The notes beneath the pieces are model-generated. The model searched no databases and was not told the DNA's origin. It worked only from the letters and a program-made list of their open reading frames with translations. Below, piece by piece: positions 47,204 to 56,897 of a stretch of 64,000 nt of DNA. Numbering within the stretch: the stretch's first letter is position 1; each line of letters starts with the position of its first letter. The translations under genes and the position numbers were made by a program. Origin of the DNA: Brevundimonas sp. (lineage in GTDB: Bacteria > Pseudomonadota > Alphaproteobacteria > Caulobacterales > Caulobacteraceae); contig JAPZRF010000008.1 in the NCBI GenBank assembly GCA_027531145.1, forward strand, positions 1 to 64,000, given 5' to 3'.

Positions 47204-48102
47204 ACGCCGAGGATCCAGCCCTCCTCGCTCTCAACGCGGGCGATCAGCGCCTCGTCCGCTCCCTTCGGCGGGCCGAAGGCCGGGCCGAGCAGGCCCTTGT
47301 CGTCCATCTCGGCCAGCGCCATGGCCGTGGCCCGCACCTGGGCCTGGTCCTTGAACTCGCCCGGCTCGGGAGTCGTCGGGAACAGGGATGGCCAGACCTC
47401 GGCCACGACCAGCGACAGGGGCTCGACATCGGCCGAAGTCAGGGCGCGCCAGCCGGTGCCGAACGGCCAGACCGCCCCGGCCACGCCCTGGGCCTCCAGC
47501 AGGCGGCGCACGGCCGGAATGCCGACCAGGGTCTGGCCGCCGACGGCCCCGGCACCGTGCATCTGCCAGACGCTCTTGGGATGCAGCTTGCCCTTGCGCG
47601 CGGCGTCCTCGGTGGCGCGGAACTCGGGAATGTTGTGGGCGGTCGTCGGCTTGGTGGCTGTCAGCCAGCGCTGCGTCTGCTTGGCCGGTGCGCCCCAGAA
47701 CGGCCAGGCCTCATCGGTCATCAGGCGGTTCATCTTCGCCGCCACCTGGTAGCGGTTGTTGGTGTTGTCTGCCTTGTCGACGACATTCTGGGACAGGAAC
47801 CTCCCCGTGGCGCTCCACGCCGGAGTGTCCTTCAAACCCAGCCGCGCCGCCGTCCCGGTCGGGAAGCCGAGGCAAAAGTCGAAACCGGCCAGCACCCTGT
47901 CGCCGCGCTTGCGGTGATCGGCCAGTAACGAGGCCAGCAGCGCCTCACCCTCTGCGCGCGTCGCCGTGTTATGGGTCTCGGCGTACAGACGGAAGCGCAC
48001 GTCGCGCTTGGCCACGCCGAGCCACAGCGACTGGTCGCCAAGCTTTCTCGTCTCGGCGGCGGTCCAGTCGGCGATGATGACGGCGTCAAACAGGCGGGCC
48101 AC
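47200..48102 (-). CDS. conserved hypothetical protein, possible RNase H-like fold (homologues often labelled CbiG)
   Basis: MARLFDAVIIADWTAAETRKLG...VLAGFDFCLGFPTGTAARLG...VVDKADNTNNRYQVAAKMNRLMTDEAWPFWG. Confidence 0.7.
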   Translation of the reverse strand: MARLFDAVIIADWTAAETRKLGDQSLWLGVAKRDVRFRLYAETHNTATRAEGEALLASLLADHRKRGDRVLAGFDFCLGFPTGTAARLGLKDTPAWSATGRFLSQNVVDKADNTNNRYQVAAKMNRLMTDEAWPFWGAPAKQTQRWLTATKPTTAHNIPEFRATEDAARKGKLHPKSVWQMHGAGAVGGQTLVGIPAVRRLLEAQGVAGAVWPFGTGWRALTSADVEPLSLVVAEVWPSLFPTTPEPGEFKDQAQVRATAMALAEMDDKGLLGPAFGPPKGADEALIARVESEEGWILGV

Positions 48103-48196
48103 GACGGGCTCCTCGGGGACAGATCGGCAGGGAAGGGCGGCAAGAATGCGGGGGCGGTTTAGCTCGCCTCCCGGGAGAACGAAAGCGCCGCCGCCG

Positions 48197-48706
48197 CTAT
48201 TTCGTCAGGGCCTCGACGTGGGACAGCCAGCGTCGGCCAAGGCGCAGGGCCTCACCGGGACCGTGTGTCGCGGTCGGCCAGCGCACATCGTGGAGCAGGA
48301 CCTCGAACTCCGGATCGCGCGCGTCGTCGAAAATCAGGCGCAGGGCGACCTGTCCGGCGTCCGGGGCCAGAACGTCGAGGTCGCGTCGCGGCTCGCCGCG
48401 CCGCACCCGGGCGACGACATGGCCGTCGACGATCAACTCTGCCCCCGAGACCTCGTCGAAGGCGTAGACCAGCCCCTTGGTTCCCTGGCCCCAAAGGACC
48501 ACGGCCTGGCCGCTCTCGAAGTCGAGCGCCGCCGCCTTGCCCTCAACCGGGGCGATAGCCTGGGCCTCGCCCTGCCGGCCGAGCAGTCGGTCCAGCGCCC
48601 GCCGGAGACGGCGTTCCGGCTCCATCCACCAGCCCAGTGCCAGCGCCGACGTGGTCAGGGCGGCGGCGGCGACGGCCAGCAGCAGGATCAGCCGGACGGT
48701 CTCCAT
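48197..48706 (-). CDS. hypothetical membrane-anchored protein
   Basis: METVRLILLLAVAAAALTTSALALGWWMEPERRLRRALDRLLGRQGEAQAIAP. Confidence 0.65.
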   Translation of the reverse strand: METVRLILLLAVAAAALTTSALALGWWMEPERRLRRALDRLLGRQGEAQAIAPVEGKAAALDFESGQAVVLWGQGTKGLVYAFDEVSGAELIVDGHVVARVRRGEPRRDLDVLAPDAGQVALRLIFDDARDPEFEVLLHDVRWPTATHGPGEALRLGRRWLSHVEALTK

Positions 48707-49485
48707 CAGTCGGCGATCTCCACCATGACCGGGACATGGTCCGAAGGTTTGTCCATGTCCCGGGCGTTGCGGTGGGTCTGGATGCCCCCGAACCGGTCCG
48801 CGGCCTGGGCCGACATCAGGACATGATCAATGCGGATCCCGTGGTTCCGTGGCCAGGCCCCGGCCTGGTAGTCCCAGAAGGTGTAGGTGCCCGGAGCTTC
48901 GCCGCCGACGTCATGAGCGTCGCTGAAGCCCAGCCACTTCAGGGCGCGGAAGGCGGCCCGGCTCTCGGGCTGGAACAGGGCGTCGTCCTTCCAGGCCACC
49001 GGATCGTGGGTGTCTACCGGCTCGGGGATGACGTTGTAGTCACCACACAGCAGAAGGGCCTCCTCAAGCTGCTGCAGCTCCCGGGCGTGGGCCTGCAGCC
49101 GGTCGAACCAGGCCAGCTTGTAACTGAACTTCCCGGTGCCGACCGGATTGCCGTTGGGCAGGTAGATCGAGGCCACCCGCACGGGGCGCGAGGTCTCGAC
49201 CACAGCCTCGATATAGCGCGCCTGATCGTCGCCCGGGTCGCCAGGCAGGCCGCGCCTCACATCCGACAGGGGGAAGCGCGAGAGCATGGCAACGCCATTG
49301 TAGGTCTTCTGGCCGTGGGTTTCGACGTTGTAACCGAGGTTTTCGAGGGCCTCGCGAGGGAACTTCTCGTCGACGCACTTGAGCTCCTGCAGGCACAGGA
49401 CGTCCGGCCCGGCCATCTCGACCCAGGCCAGCACCGTCGGCAGTCGTGCATTGACCGAGTTCACGTTCCAGGTGGCGATCCGCAT
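48706..49485 (-). CDS. xthA: exodeoxyribonuclease III
   Basis: MRIATWNVNSVNARLPTVLAWVEMAGPDVLCLQELKC...LCGDYNVIPEPVD...IRIDHVLMS...SDHVPVMVEI. Confidence 0.96.
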   Translation of the reverse strand: MRIATWNVNSVNARLPTVLAWVEMAGPDVLCLQELKCVDEKFPREALENLGYNVETHGQKTYNGVAMLSRFPLSDVRRGLPGDPGDDQARYIEAVVETSRPVRVASIYLPNGNPVGTGKFSYKLAWFDRLQAHARELQQLEEALLLCGDYNVIPEPVDTHDPVAWKDDALFQPESRAAFRALKWLGFSDAHDVGGEAPGTYTFWDYQAGAWPRNHGIRIDHVLMSAQAADRFGGIQTHRNARDMDKPSDHVPVMVEIAD

Positions 49486-49544
49486 CGGGGCTCCGGCTGA
49501 GTCTTTGGTGCAAGCGTAGCAAGCGCGTGCGGCGGTCAAAAGAA

Positions 49545-49573
49545 AAGGGCCCGCCGGAGACCGGCGGGCCCTT
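49545..49573 (-). terminator. Rho-independent terminator (13-bp stem)
   Basis: Minus strand AAGGGCCCGCCGG-TCT-CCGGCGGGCCCTTTTCTTTT, downstream of the 49596-50909 gene. Confidence 0.88.
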
Positions 49574-49595
49574 CGGTCTCGGGGGCGTCAGCCCC

Positions 49596-50909
49596 TTACA
49601 ATTCGCACTCGAAGCCGAAGACCAGGCGGGCGCGGGCGCAGATCATCACGTCGACCGCGGCGCGGCTGCGATCATGCGGGAACTGACCGAACAGTCGGCG
49701 ATCATCCTCGCACTTGATCTCGGTGAAGTCGCCGCGAAGGTCGTCGGTCCGGGCATGCACCATGAACGACTGGATTGCGCAGGGCATGTTCCCGGAGTCC
49801 ATCTGGGCCTGCAGCGCCGACTTGATCTGGGCGGCGGCGGTCATGCGGCACTCGAGGTTGCGCAGTGTGACGGTGATACAGTCCAGCGCCTCGTTGTCCG
49901 CCGGATCGGCGGCCCCTAGGAAGCCGACCACGCCGATAGGCTTGCCGGTGCAACGAAACTCGACGACCTCGCGCTGGGTCGCGCCCTGTTCGCGGCCGAT
50001 CAGTTGGGCCTCGACGGTCTGGCAGTCGGGATAGATGGCCGCGAGGGCGGCGTTGCGGGCGCTGGTTGCCGCCGCCACGGCGGCGCTGGTATCGACCAGG
50101 GTGCAGCCACCGCCGATCGACAGGGCGTCGGCGCACGGGATGGCGCGGTCGAACCTGCCGTCCGCAATCAAAGTCCGGACGAAGTAGCCGCTATCGTTGC
50201 CGCACTTCACTTCATAGAACTTGGCCTGCTGGTTCTGGCCGGCGACGCGGACGTCCGCGGGGATGCAGCCTGCCGGCAGCGAAGGCCCATACCTGGCGGC
50301 GATCCAGGCGACTTGCTCATCCCTGGTGGTGAACCGGCAGGAACGCGAGACACTCGTGATCTCGAGACAGGGCAGAACCTCGTTGGGCGTCGTCGAGGCC
50401 TTGGCCACGTCGATCCAGTAGCCCTCGGAATTGGCGCAGCCGATCTCGTATCGGTCTTCGCCGCTGGGAACCTGGCCGATCCAGGCAGCCTCGTCGATGG
50501 AGCAGCTCAGGTTGGCCGCCTCGACATAGGGCCGCACGGCAGCCAGGACATCGGCGTTCCGGGGCAGGTTGCAGCGGGTGTTGGTCTGGTCGGAGGCCGA
50601 GGCGGCGAGGCCGAGGCAGTTGTAGGCCTGCGGCGTGGCGCCGGCGACGACGATGAAGCCCGGACCGACGCCACAGGCCACCTCAAAGGCGGTCCCGGCG
50701 GGTGTGGCACCCAGGCGATTCGCTTCGACGACCTGGCAGGCCAGGCCGGCCGCGGTAGCTGCAGTCTGGGCTTCGGCCATGACCACGGCTGGATCGACCG
50801 GAGCCTGAGCCTGCTGGCGGCCCCGGTTCTGGGCGTCGGCCGGCGCGGCGGTTAGCGCCAGCGCCACAACGGCGCCGACAGCGGGTGAGAAGGGGAGTTT
50901 GATCGACAT
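49596..50909 (-). CDS. secreted protein with five tandem four-cysteine modules, unknown function
   Basis: Signal peptide MSIKLPFSPAVGAVVALALTAAPADAQ; five ~70-90 aa repeats each with Cys pattern C..C..C..C. Confidence 0.85.
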   Translation of the reverse strand: MSIKLPFSPAVGAVVALALTAAPADAQNRGRQQAQAPVDPAVVMAEAQTAATAAGLACQVVEANRLGATPAGTAFEVACGVGPGFIVVAGATPQAYNCLGLAASASDQTNTRCNLPRNADVLAAVRPYVEAANLSCSIDEAAWIGQVPSGEDRYEIGCANSEGYWIDVAKASTTPNEVLPCLEITSVSRSCRFTTRDEQVAWIAARYGPSLPAGCIPADVRVAGQNQQAKFYEVKCGNDSGYFVRTLIADGRFDRAIPCADALSIGGGCTLVDTSAAVAAATSARNAALAAIYPDCQTVEAQLIGREQGATQREVVEFRCTGKPIGVVGFLGAADPADNEALDCITVTLRNLECRMTAAAQIKSALQAQMDSGNMPCAIQSFMVHARTDDLRGDFTEIKCEDDRRLFGQFPHDRSRAAVDVMICARARLVFGFECEL

Positions 50910-51044
50910 CGGGCCTTCCTGTTTCGCTTCCCTGTAGACCGCTAGGCGCGGGCCGGGGCAGGGGTCAAGCGCAACCTCGAACAAAACTTTGACGCCCGAA
51001 AGACGACAGGGCAGTCTGGGCGCGTTGCAAATGGAGACGCACCC

Positions 51045-52112
51045 TTGGCAGATGGCGTGGGCGACCCCGAAAACCTGCGAGGGCTGACCTACCCCTGGGT
51101 CGCTCCGGAACCCGGGGGCACGCTCGAGGTAGCGCCGGGCGTGCTGTGGCTGCGGCTGGCGCTGCCGATGGCCTTGAACCATGTGAACGTCTGGGCGCTC
51201 GCCGACGGCGACGGCTGGACGGTAGTCGATACTGGCATCCAGACGCCGGCGACGGTGGCGCACTGGGAGCAGGCACTGGACGGGTCGCTTGGCGGTCGGC
51301 CGGTGTGGCGCGTGGTCTGCACCCACATGCATCCTGACCACATTGGCCTCGCCGGCTGGCTCTGCGACCGCTTCGACGCGCCCTTGTTGATGACCCGTCT
51401 TGAGTATGTCACGGCCCGGATGCTGGTGGCCGACACCGGTCCTGCGCCGGCCTCGGTAGAGATCTTCTGCCGGGCGGCGGGCTGGGAGGCGGGACAGATC
51501 GAGGTAAACCGGCGGCGGTATGGCCAGTTCGGCCGCAGTGTCGCTCCGTTGCCGTCGTCATTTCAACGGTTGGCGGAGGGCGACGTTCTTTCCATCGACG
51601 GCCGCGCTTGGCGCGTCGTGGCAGGCGATGGCCACAGCCCGGAGCACGCCTGTCTATGGCGCGAGGAAGACGGCGTGTTCATCTCGGGGGACCAGATCCT
51701 GCCGCGGATCTCCTCAAACGTCTCGGTCTGGCCGACCGAGCCCGACGCCGATCCACTCGGTGACTGGCTACGCTCGATCGACAAGCTGGCCGGACTGCTG
51801 CCCGACGACCTGCTGGTCCTGCCGTCTCACGGGGAGCCCTTCTGCGGCGTGAAGACCCGTCTGGAGCAACTGCGGCGCGGCCACGATGTGGCCCTGCGAC
51901 GGCTGGAGCGAACGCTGGCCAGGCCCTGTCGCGCCCTTGACGTCTTCCCCGCCCTGTTCGCCCGGCCGGTTGATGATGGCCTGCTGGGCATGGCCACGGG
52001 CGAGGCTGTCGCCCATCTCAACTACCTGCTGCGCCAGGGGCGCGTCGAACGGCGTCGCGACGCCGATGGCGTGGACTGGTGGCGCACCACTGACCACGGA
52101 GCCGATACGTGA
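51045..52112 (+). CDS. MBL-fold metallohydrolase
   Basis: WTVVDTGIQTP...VVCTHMHPDHIGLAGWL...VVAGDGHSPEHACLW; TTG start. Confidence 0.92.
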   Translation: MADGVGDPENLRGLTYPWVAPEPGGTLEVAPGVLWLRLALPMALNHVNVWALADGDGWTVVDTGIQTPATVAHWEQALDGSLGGRPVWRVVCTHMHPDHIGLAGWLCDRFDAPLLMTRLEYVTARMLVADTGPAPASVEIFCRAAGWEAGQIEVNRRRYGQFGRSVAPLPSSFQRLAEGDVLSIDGRAWRVVAGDGHSPEHACLWREEDGVFISGDQILPRISSNVSVWPTEPDADPLGDWLRSIDKLAGLLPDDLLVLPSHGEPFCGVKTRLEQLRRGHDVALRRLERTLARPCRALDVFPALFARPVDDGLLGMATGEAVAHLNYLLRQGRVERRRDADGVDWWRTTDHGADT

Positions 52113-52882
52113 CCGACCATGTCCTGACCCAGCTCGCGAATGGGGTCCTGAGTGTCAGCCTGAACCGGGCCGACAAGAAGAACGCCATCACCCAGGCCAT
52201 GTACGAGGCCCTGGCCGAGGCTGCGGAGCGCGCCCAGACTGACCCTGCCGTGCGCGTGATCCTGTTCCGGGGCGAGGGTGACGCCTTCTCCGCCGGCAAC
52301 GACATCGGTGACTTCATCGCCTTCGGCTCGCAGGGCGCAGGACCTGACGAGATGCCGGTGTTCCGCCTCCTCAAGGCCCTGGCGCATCTTGAGAAGCCCG
52401 CCGTGGCGGCCGTGCGGGGCCACGCCGTCGGGATTGGCCTGACGCTGCTGCTGCACTGTGATCTTGTGGTGGTGGCCGAGGACGCCCTGCTGTCGGCACC
52501 CTTCGTCAATCTGGCGCTGGCCCCCGAAGCCGCCTCCAGTCTGCTGCTGCCGGCCATCGTCGGCCATCCACGCGCCTTCGAGATATTCGCGCTCGGCGAG
52601 CCGATCAGCGGCCTCAAGGCCGAGCAGTGGGGCCTCGCCAATCGCGCCGTCCCGGCGGCCGAGGTCGACGCTGTGGCCCTGGAACTGGCCGGCAAGGTGG
52701 CCGCCCGGGCCCCGAACTCGATCCGCAAGACCAAGGCGCTCATGCGCGACGCCGAGCGGATGTGGGCCCTGATGCTGCGCGAGGGTGAAGCCTTCGGCAG
52801 CCAGATGAGCAGCCCCGAGGCCATGGAGGCCTTCATGGCCTTCAGCCAGAAGCGCGCCCCGGTCTTCGCCCCGGCTGGCTGA
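52109..52882 (+). CDS. enoyl-CoA hydratase
   Basis: LSVSLNRADKKNAITQAMYEAL...GEGDAFSAGNDIGDF...GHAVGIGLTLLLHCDLVVVAEDA. Confidence 0.9.
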   Translation: MTDHVLTQLANGVLSVSLNRADKKNAITQAMYEALAEAAERAQTDPAVRVILFRGEGDAFSAGNDIGDFIAFGSQGAGPDEMPVFRLLKALAHLEKPAVAAVRGHAVGIGLTLLLHCDLVVVAEDALLSAPFVNLALAPEAASSLLLPAIVGHPRAFEIFALGEPISGLKAEQWGLANRAVPAAEVDAVALELAGKVAARAPNSIRKTKALMRDAERMWALMLREGEAFGSQMSSPEAMEAFMAFSQKRAPVFAPAG

Positions 52883-52937
52883 TCGTCGCGCGAAGCTGAT
52901 TGCGCCACGGTCGTGCAGGCCCTATGGGCGCGCGGCC

Positions 52938-53423
52938 ATGACCGCGCCCGTCGCCTTGCCCTCTGTCCTGATTACGCCCCAGCTGCCTGACGACGCGGCG
53001 ACTGTGGAGGCGCTGGTGGCGGCCGCGTTCGGACCGGGGCGGTTTGCAAAGACGGCCGAACGACTGCGCGAGCGGGCCAGCCCGGCCGGGGGTTTTGTCG
53101 CCCGGCGCGGATCGGGTCTGGTCGGATCGGTGCGCCTGTGGCGGATCGCCGTGGCCGGCCGACCAGCCTACTTCCTCGGTCCGATCGCTGTAGAGGCGGT
53201 GCAGCGCGGCGGTGGGCTCGGTGCGGCCCTCGTAGCAGCGGCCGTGGCCGCGGCACGCGCCGCCGGCGTGTCCGGGGTCCTGCTCGTCGGCGATGCGCCT
53301 TACTTCTCCCGTTTCGGCTTTGCGACTGCCCCGGCAGTGCGGCTCCCTGGCCCGGTCGACCCTCGCCGGGTGCTTTGGCTGTCCCTGGACGGACTCCCCG
53401 CAGAGGGTGAGGCGACGGTCTGA
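52938..53423 (+). CDS. GNAT family N-acetyltransferase (YhbS-like)
   Basis: FGPGRFAKTAERLRER...FLGPIAVEAVQRGGGLGAALVAAAVAAARAAGVSGVLLVGDAPYFSRFGF. Confidence 0.9.
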   Translation: MTAPVALPSVLITPQLPDDAATVEALVAAAFGPGRFAKTAERLRERASPAGGFVARRGSGLVGSVRLWRIAVAGRPAYFLGPIAVEAVQRGGGLGAALVAAAVAAARAAGVSGVLLVGDAPYFSRFGFATAPAVRLPGPVDPRRVLWLSLDGLPAEGEATV

Positions 53424-53493
53424 GGCGTCGCCTGTAAGCGTTCCGTGCGTGTCGAGGCTTCAAACCTGACGCAACGCACCCTAGCTTGCCGCC

Positions 53494-54039
53494 ATGGCGC
53501 AGAGCGGGACAGCGGACGGACTGGCGGCGGCGGCCGCGGCGGCCCAGTCTGGGCGAGGCCTGCCGCCGGTGCACCTGTGGCATCCGGCCCACTGCGGCGA
53601 CATCGATATCCGGATCCGCGCCGACGGCGTCTGGATGCATGAAGGCTCGCCGATCGGCCGGGCCGAGCTGGTGCGGCTGTTCTCGACCATCCTGCGCCTC
53701 GATCCGGACGGCTACCATCTGGTCACGCCGGCGGAGAAGTTGCGCATCCGCGTCGAGGACCTCCCGTTCCGGGCCGTGCTGATGCGACGCGAGGACGACC
53801 GTCTGGTGTTCACTACCGACGTGGGCGACGAGGTGACGGCCGGCACCGATCATCCGGTGACCGTGACAATCGACGCGGCGACGGGGGAGCCGCGTCCGGC
53901 CCTGCATGTGCGGGCCGGCCTGCAGGCGCGGGTCACGCGGGCCGTCTTCTACGACCTGGTCGAGGCCGCCGAGCCGGCCGGCGGGCGTCTCCAGTTGCGT
54001 TCCGGCGACGCGATCTTCGATCTGGGAGCGATCGCGTGA
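53494..54039 (+). CDS. DUF1285 domain-containing protein
   Basis: PPVHLWHPAHCGDIDIRIRADGVWMHEGSPIGRAELVRLFSTILRLDPDGYHLVTPAEKLRI. Confidence 0.92.
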   Translation: MAQSGTADGLAAAAAAAQSGRGLPPVHLWHPAHCGDIDIRIRADGVWMHEGSPIGRAELVRLFSTILRLDPDGYHLVTPAEKLRIRVEDLPFRAVLMRREDDRLVFTTDVGDEVTAGTDHPVTVTIDAATGEPRPALHVRAGLQARVTRAVFYDLVEAAEPAGGRLQLRSGDAIFDLGAIA

Positions 54040-54677
54040 CCGGTGACGCGCTGCGCGAGCGGCTGATCGCGGTGCTGGACCCTGTGGAGAGCTGGAGTCC
54101 CGAGCGCCGCGCCGGGCGCTCCGACTATGACCTTAACCCGGACGCCACCCGTCGCCCGCCCGGCGAGCTCCGTCCGGCGGCGGTGCTGGTGCCGGTGATG
54201 GCTGGGCCGGACGGGCCCACGGTGGTGCTGACGCGCCGGGCTGACGAACTGACCAGCCACGCTGGCCAGGTCGCCTTTCCCGGCGGCCGGATCGAGCCGG
54301 GCGAGACGGCCCTCGAGGCCGCGCTCCGCGAGGCGTGGGAGGAGATCGGGCTTGATCCGGCGACGGTCGAGCCGCTGGGCCTTGGCGACCCCCACGAGAC
54401 TGGCACAGGTTTCCTCGTCACGCCTGTGATTGGCTGGGTGGGCGGTCCTGCGGTCCTGACGCCGCAGCCCGGCGAGGTGGCCGAGATCTTCGCTCCGCCG
54501 TTCGCCTTCCTGCTCGACCGAGCCAATCACCGGCAGGATCACTATGGTGCGCCCGACGGCGCGCGCCGACTCTACTGGGCCATGCCGTGGGAGGGCCGTT
54601 ACATCTGGGGCGCCACGGCCGGCATGCTGCGAGCCCTCACGATCCGCCTCGACAGTCGCGACGAGGCGGTGGCGTGA
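54036..54677 (+). CDS. CoA pyrophosphatase (NUDIX)
   Basis: LTSHAGQVAFPGGRIEPGETALEAALREAWEEIGLDP. Confidence 0.95.
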   Translation: MTGDALRERLIAVLDPVESWSPERRAGRSDYDLNPDATRRPPGELRPAAVLVPVMAGPDGPTVVLTRRADELTSHAGQVAFPGGRIEPGETALEAALREAWEEIGLDPATVEPLGLGDPHETGTGFLVTPVIGWVGGPAVLTPQPGEVAEIFAPPFAFLLDRANHRQDHYGAPDGARRLYWAMPWEGRYIWGATAGMLRALTIRLDSRDEAVA

Positions 54678-55879
54678 CCCGCTTCGAGGCCGCGGCGTGG
54701 CTGACCGCTCCATCGACCCTAGCCGTACTCGATGCACTGGAGGCGGCCGGGGGCGCGGGCTGCGTCCGCGTCGTGGGTGGCGCGGTGCGCAACGCCCTGA
54801 TGGGGCGGCCTGTCGAGGACGTAGATCTGGCCACCACCATCTGGCCAGACCAGGTCATTGCGGCGCTCGAGACCGCCGGGCTGAAGGCGGTCCCGACCGG
54901 TCTGGCCCATGGCACGGTCACGGCCGTGTCGGGCGGGCGCGGCTTCGAGGTCACCACTCTCCGCCGCGATGTGGCGACGGACGGGCGCCACGCGGTGGTG
55001 ACCTTCACAGACGACTGGGCCGAGGACGCGGCGCGCCGGGACTTTCGGCTCAACGCGCTCTACGTCGACCGCGAGGGACGAGTGTTCGATCCGACCGGGG
55101 AGGGGGTCGCCGACGCCCTTGCTGGCCGTGTGGTGTTTGTGGGCGACCCGGCCCGCCGGATCACAGAAGACTATTTGCGCATCCTGCGCTTCTTTCGCTT
55201 CAGCGCCTGGCACGGGACGGGCGTCCCCGATCCCGTGGGACTGGCGGCCTGCGCCGCTGGACGAGGGGGCCTGGCGCGGCTGTCGGCGGAGCGGGTATCG
55301 AAGGAGCTGCTGAAGCTGCTGTCAGCCCCCGATCCCCGCGCTGCCGTGTCGGCGATGGACGAGACCGGCGTGCTCGCGCTCGTCTTGCCGGAAGCGGTCG
55401 TCGATCGGAGGTTCATGCGGCTGACAGGCATGTCGGATGACGCCCTGCTGCGGCTGGCCGCCCTGCTGCCGGACGATCCGCAGAGCAGCGCCGCCGTCGC
55501 CGCCCGGCTGCGGCTGTCCAACGCCCAGCGCGACCGGCTGGTCGCGGTCACTGACCTCAGCGTCGCGGTCGGCCCCGAGCTCGTCCCGGCATCGATGCGC
55601 GCGGCGCTCTATCGGCTGGGTCGCGAGACGGTGCGTGATCGCCTGACGCTCGCGGAAGCGACCCTGGGGCCGGTGCCGGCGGAGCTTCAGGCGATGGTCG
55701 AGCACTGGCCGATCCCGCGCCTGCCGGTAGGTGGCGCGGACCTTGCGCGCCTCGGCATTCCGCCCGGCCCGGCGACGGGCGAAATCCTGCGCGCCTTCGA
55801 GGCAGCCTGGATCGCCGATGACTTCCCCGCCGACGGCCATGAGGTCCGGCTGCGCCAGCTGATCGAGGCCGCAAGATGA
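54674..55879 (+). CDS. CCA tRNA nucleotidyltransferase / polyA polymerase family
   Basis: GTG start; VRVVGGAVRNALMGRPVEDVDLATT...DDWAEDAARRDFRLNALY...RRITEDYLRILRFFRF. Confidence 0.94.
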   Translation: MTRFEAAAWLTAPSTLAVLDALEAAGGAGCVRVVGGAVRNALMGRPVEDVDLATTIWPDQVIAALETAGLKAVPTGLAHGTVTAVSGGRGFEVTTLRRDVATDGRHAVVTFTDDWAEDAARRDFRLNALYVDREGRVFDPTGEGVADALAGRVVFVGDPARRITEDYLRILRFFRFSAWHGTGVPDPVGLAACAAGRGGLARLSAERVSKELLKLLSAPDPRAAVSAMDETGVLALVLPEAVVDRRFMRLTGMSDDALLRLAALLPDDPQSSAAVAARLRLSNAQRDRLVAVTDLSVAVGPELVPASMRAALYRLGRETVRDRLTLAEATLGPVPAELQAMVEHWPIPRLPVGGADLARLGIPPGPATGEILRAFEAAWIADDFPADGHEVRLRQLIEAAR

Positions 55880-56586
55880 CTCCCCGCATCGCTATCCTCG
55901 AAACTGGCCGCCCGCCCGTTGCGCTGGCCGCGGAACATGGCTGCTACCCGGACATGTTCCGGGCGCTGCTGGGCGACCGCTTCACGTTCGAGACCTTCGA
56001 TGTGACCATCGGAGCCCTGCCGGAGGCGGGCGCTTTTGATGGTGCGGTCATCACCGGCTCGCCCGCAGGGGTCTACGAGGACCATGTCTGGATCCCGCCG
56101 CTGCTGGACTGGATCCGCACCGCCCGGGGCCGGCTGCGCCTCGTCGGCATCTGCTTCGGCCACCAGGCCATGGCGGAGGCGCTCGGCGGCAAGGTGGAGA
56201 GGTCCGAGCGTGGCTGGGGCGTCGGACTGCACGCCTATGAGGTCGCGCTCGACGCGCCATGGGCGCAGCCGGCGGTAACCAGCCTCTCCATTCCGGTCTC
56301 CCACCAGGACCAGGTGGTGGTCGCCCCGCGGGACGCACGGGTCATCGCGTCCAGCGCCTTTACGCCCCATGCCGGGCTCGCGTATGGCGACCAGGCCGTG
56401 AGCTTCCAGTGCCATCCCGAGTTCACACCGGCGTTTGCGGCGGCGCTGGTCGAGGCCCGCCGCGGGCGGATCGCGTCGGAGCTGGTCGATCAGGCGACGG
56501 CCAGCCTTCAGCAGCCAGACGACCGGGGGGTGCTGGGCGCGTGGCTGCGTCGCTTCCTGGGCGGCGACGCCACGGTGCTCAACTGA
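55876..56586 (+). CDS. type 1 glutamine amidotransferase (GMP synthase-like)
   Basis: FDGAVITGSPAGVYED...LVGICFGHQAMAEALGG...SFQCHPEF. Confidence 0.92.
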   Translation: MTPRIAILETGRPPVALAAEHGCYPDMFRALLGDRFTFETFDVTIGALPEAGAFDGAVITGSPAGVYEDHVWIPPLLDWIRTARGRLRLVGICFGHQAMAEALGGKVERSERGWGVGLHAYEVALDAPWAQPAVTSLSIPVSHQDQVVVAPRDARVIASSAFTPHAGLAYGDQAVSFQCHPEFTPAFAAALVEARRGRIASELVDQATASLQQPDDRGVLGAWLRRFLGGDATVLN

Positions 56587-56897
56587 TCACTTCGCCTGGC
56601 TCTTGGAGGTGCGGCTCGAAGGTGGCGAAGGCCATGATCGGCCGCATGTCCTCGACCACGTCCGGATGGCGCGTCATGGCTTTCCAGCCTTCGGCGGCGG
56701 CCCGGACGACATAGTTGCCCCCGGTCCGGCCGTTGACGCCCCGATGCAGGGTCGCCGAGATCAAGCCGGGCAGGCCCCGCTGCACCTGGTTGAGCGTTGT
56801 CAGATGCTCGAGCCACTCGTCCTGTCTGGCCGCGTCGCAATTGAACACATTAGATCAGCACGATCGGCGAAACATCGGCGAAATCGGTCATGGCCAT
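56579..56897 (-). pseudogene. antibiotic-biosynthesis-monooxygenase (ABM)-like protein, frameshifted
   Basis: Minus: [15 protein letters not shown] then, in another frame, (N)VFNCDAARQDEWLEHLTTLNQVQRGLPGLISATLHRGVNGRTGGNYVV...; deleting one base at about 56852 restores ..VLINVFNCD.. Confidence 0.75.
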
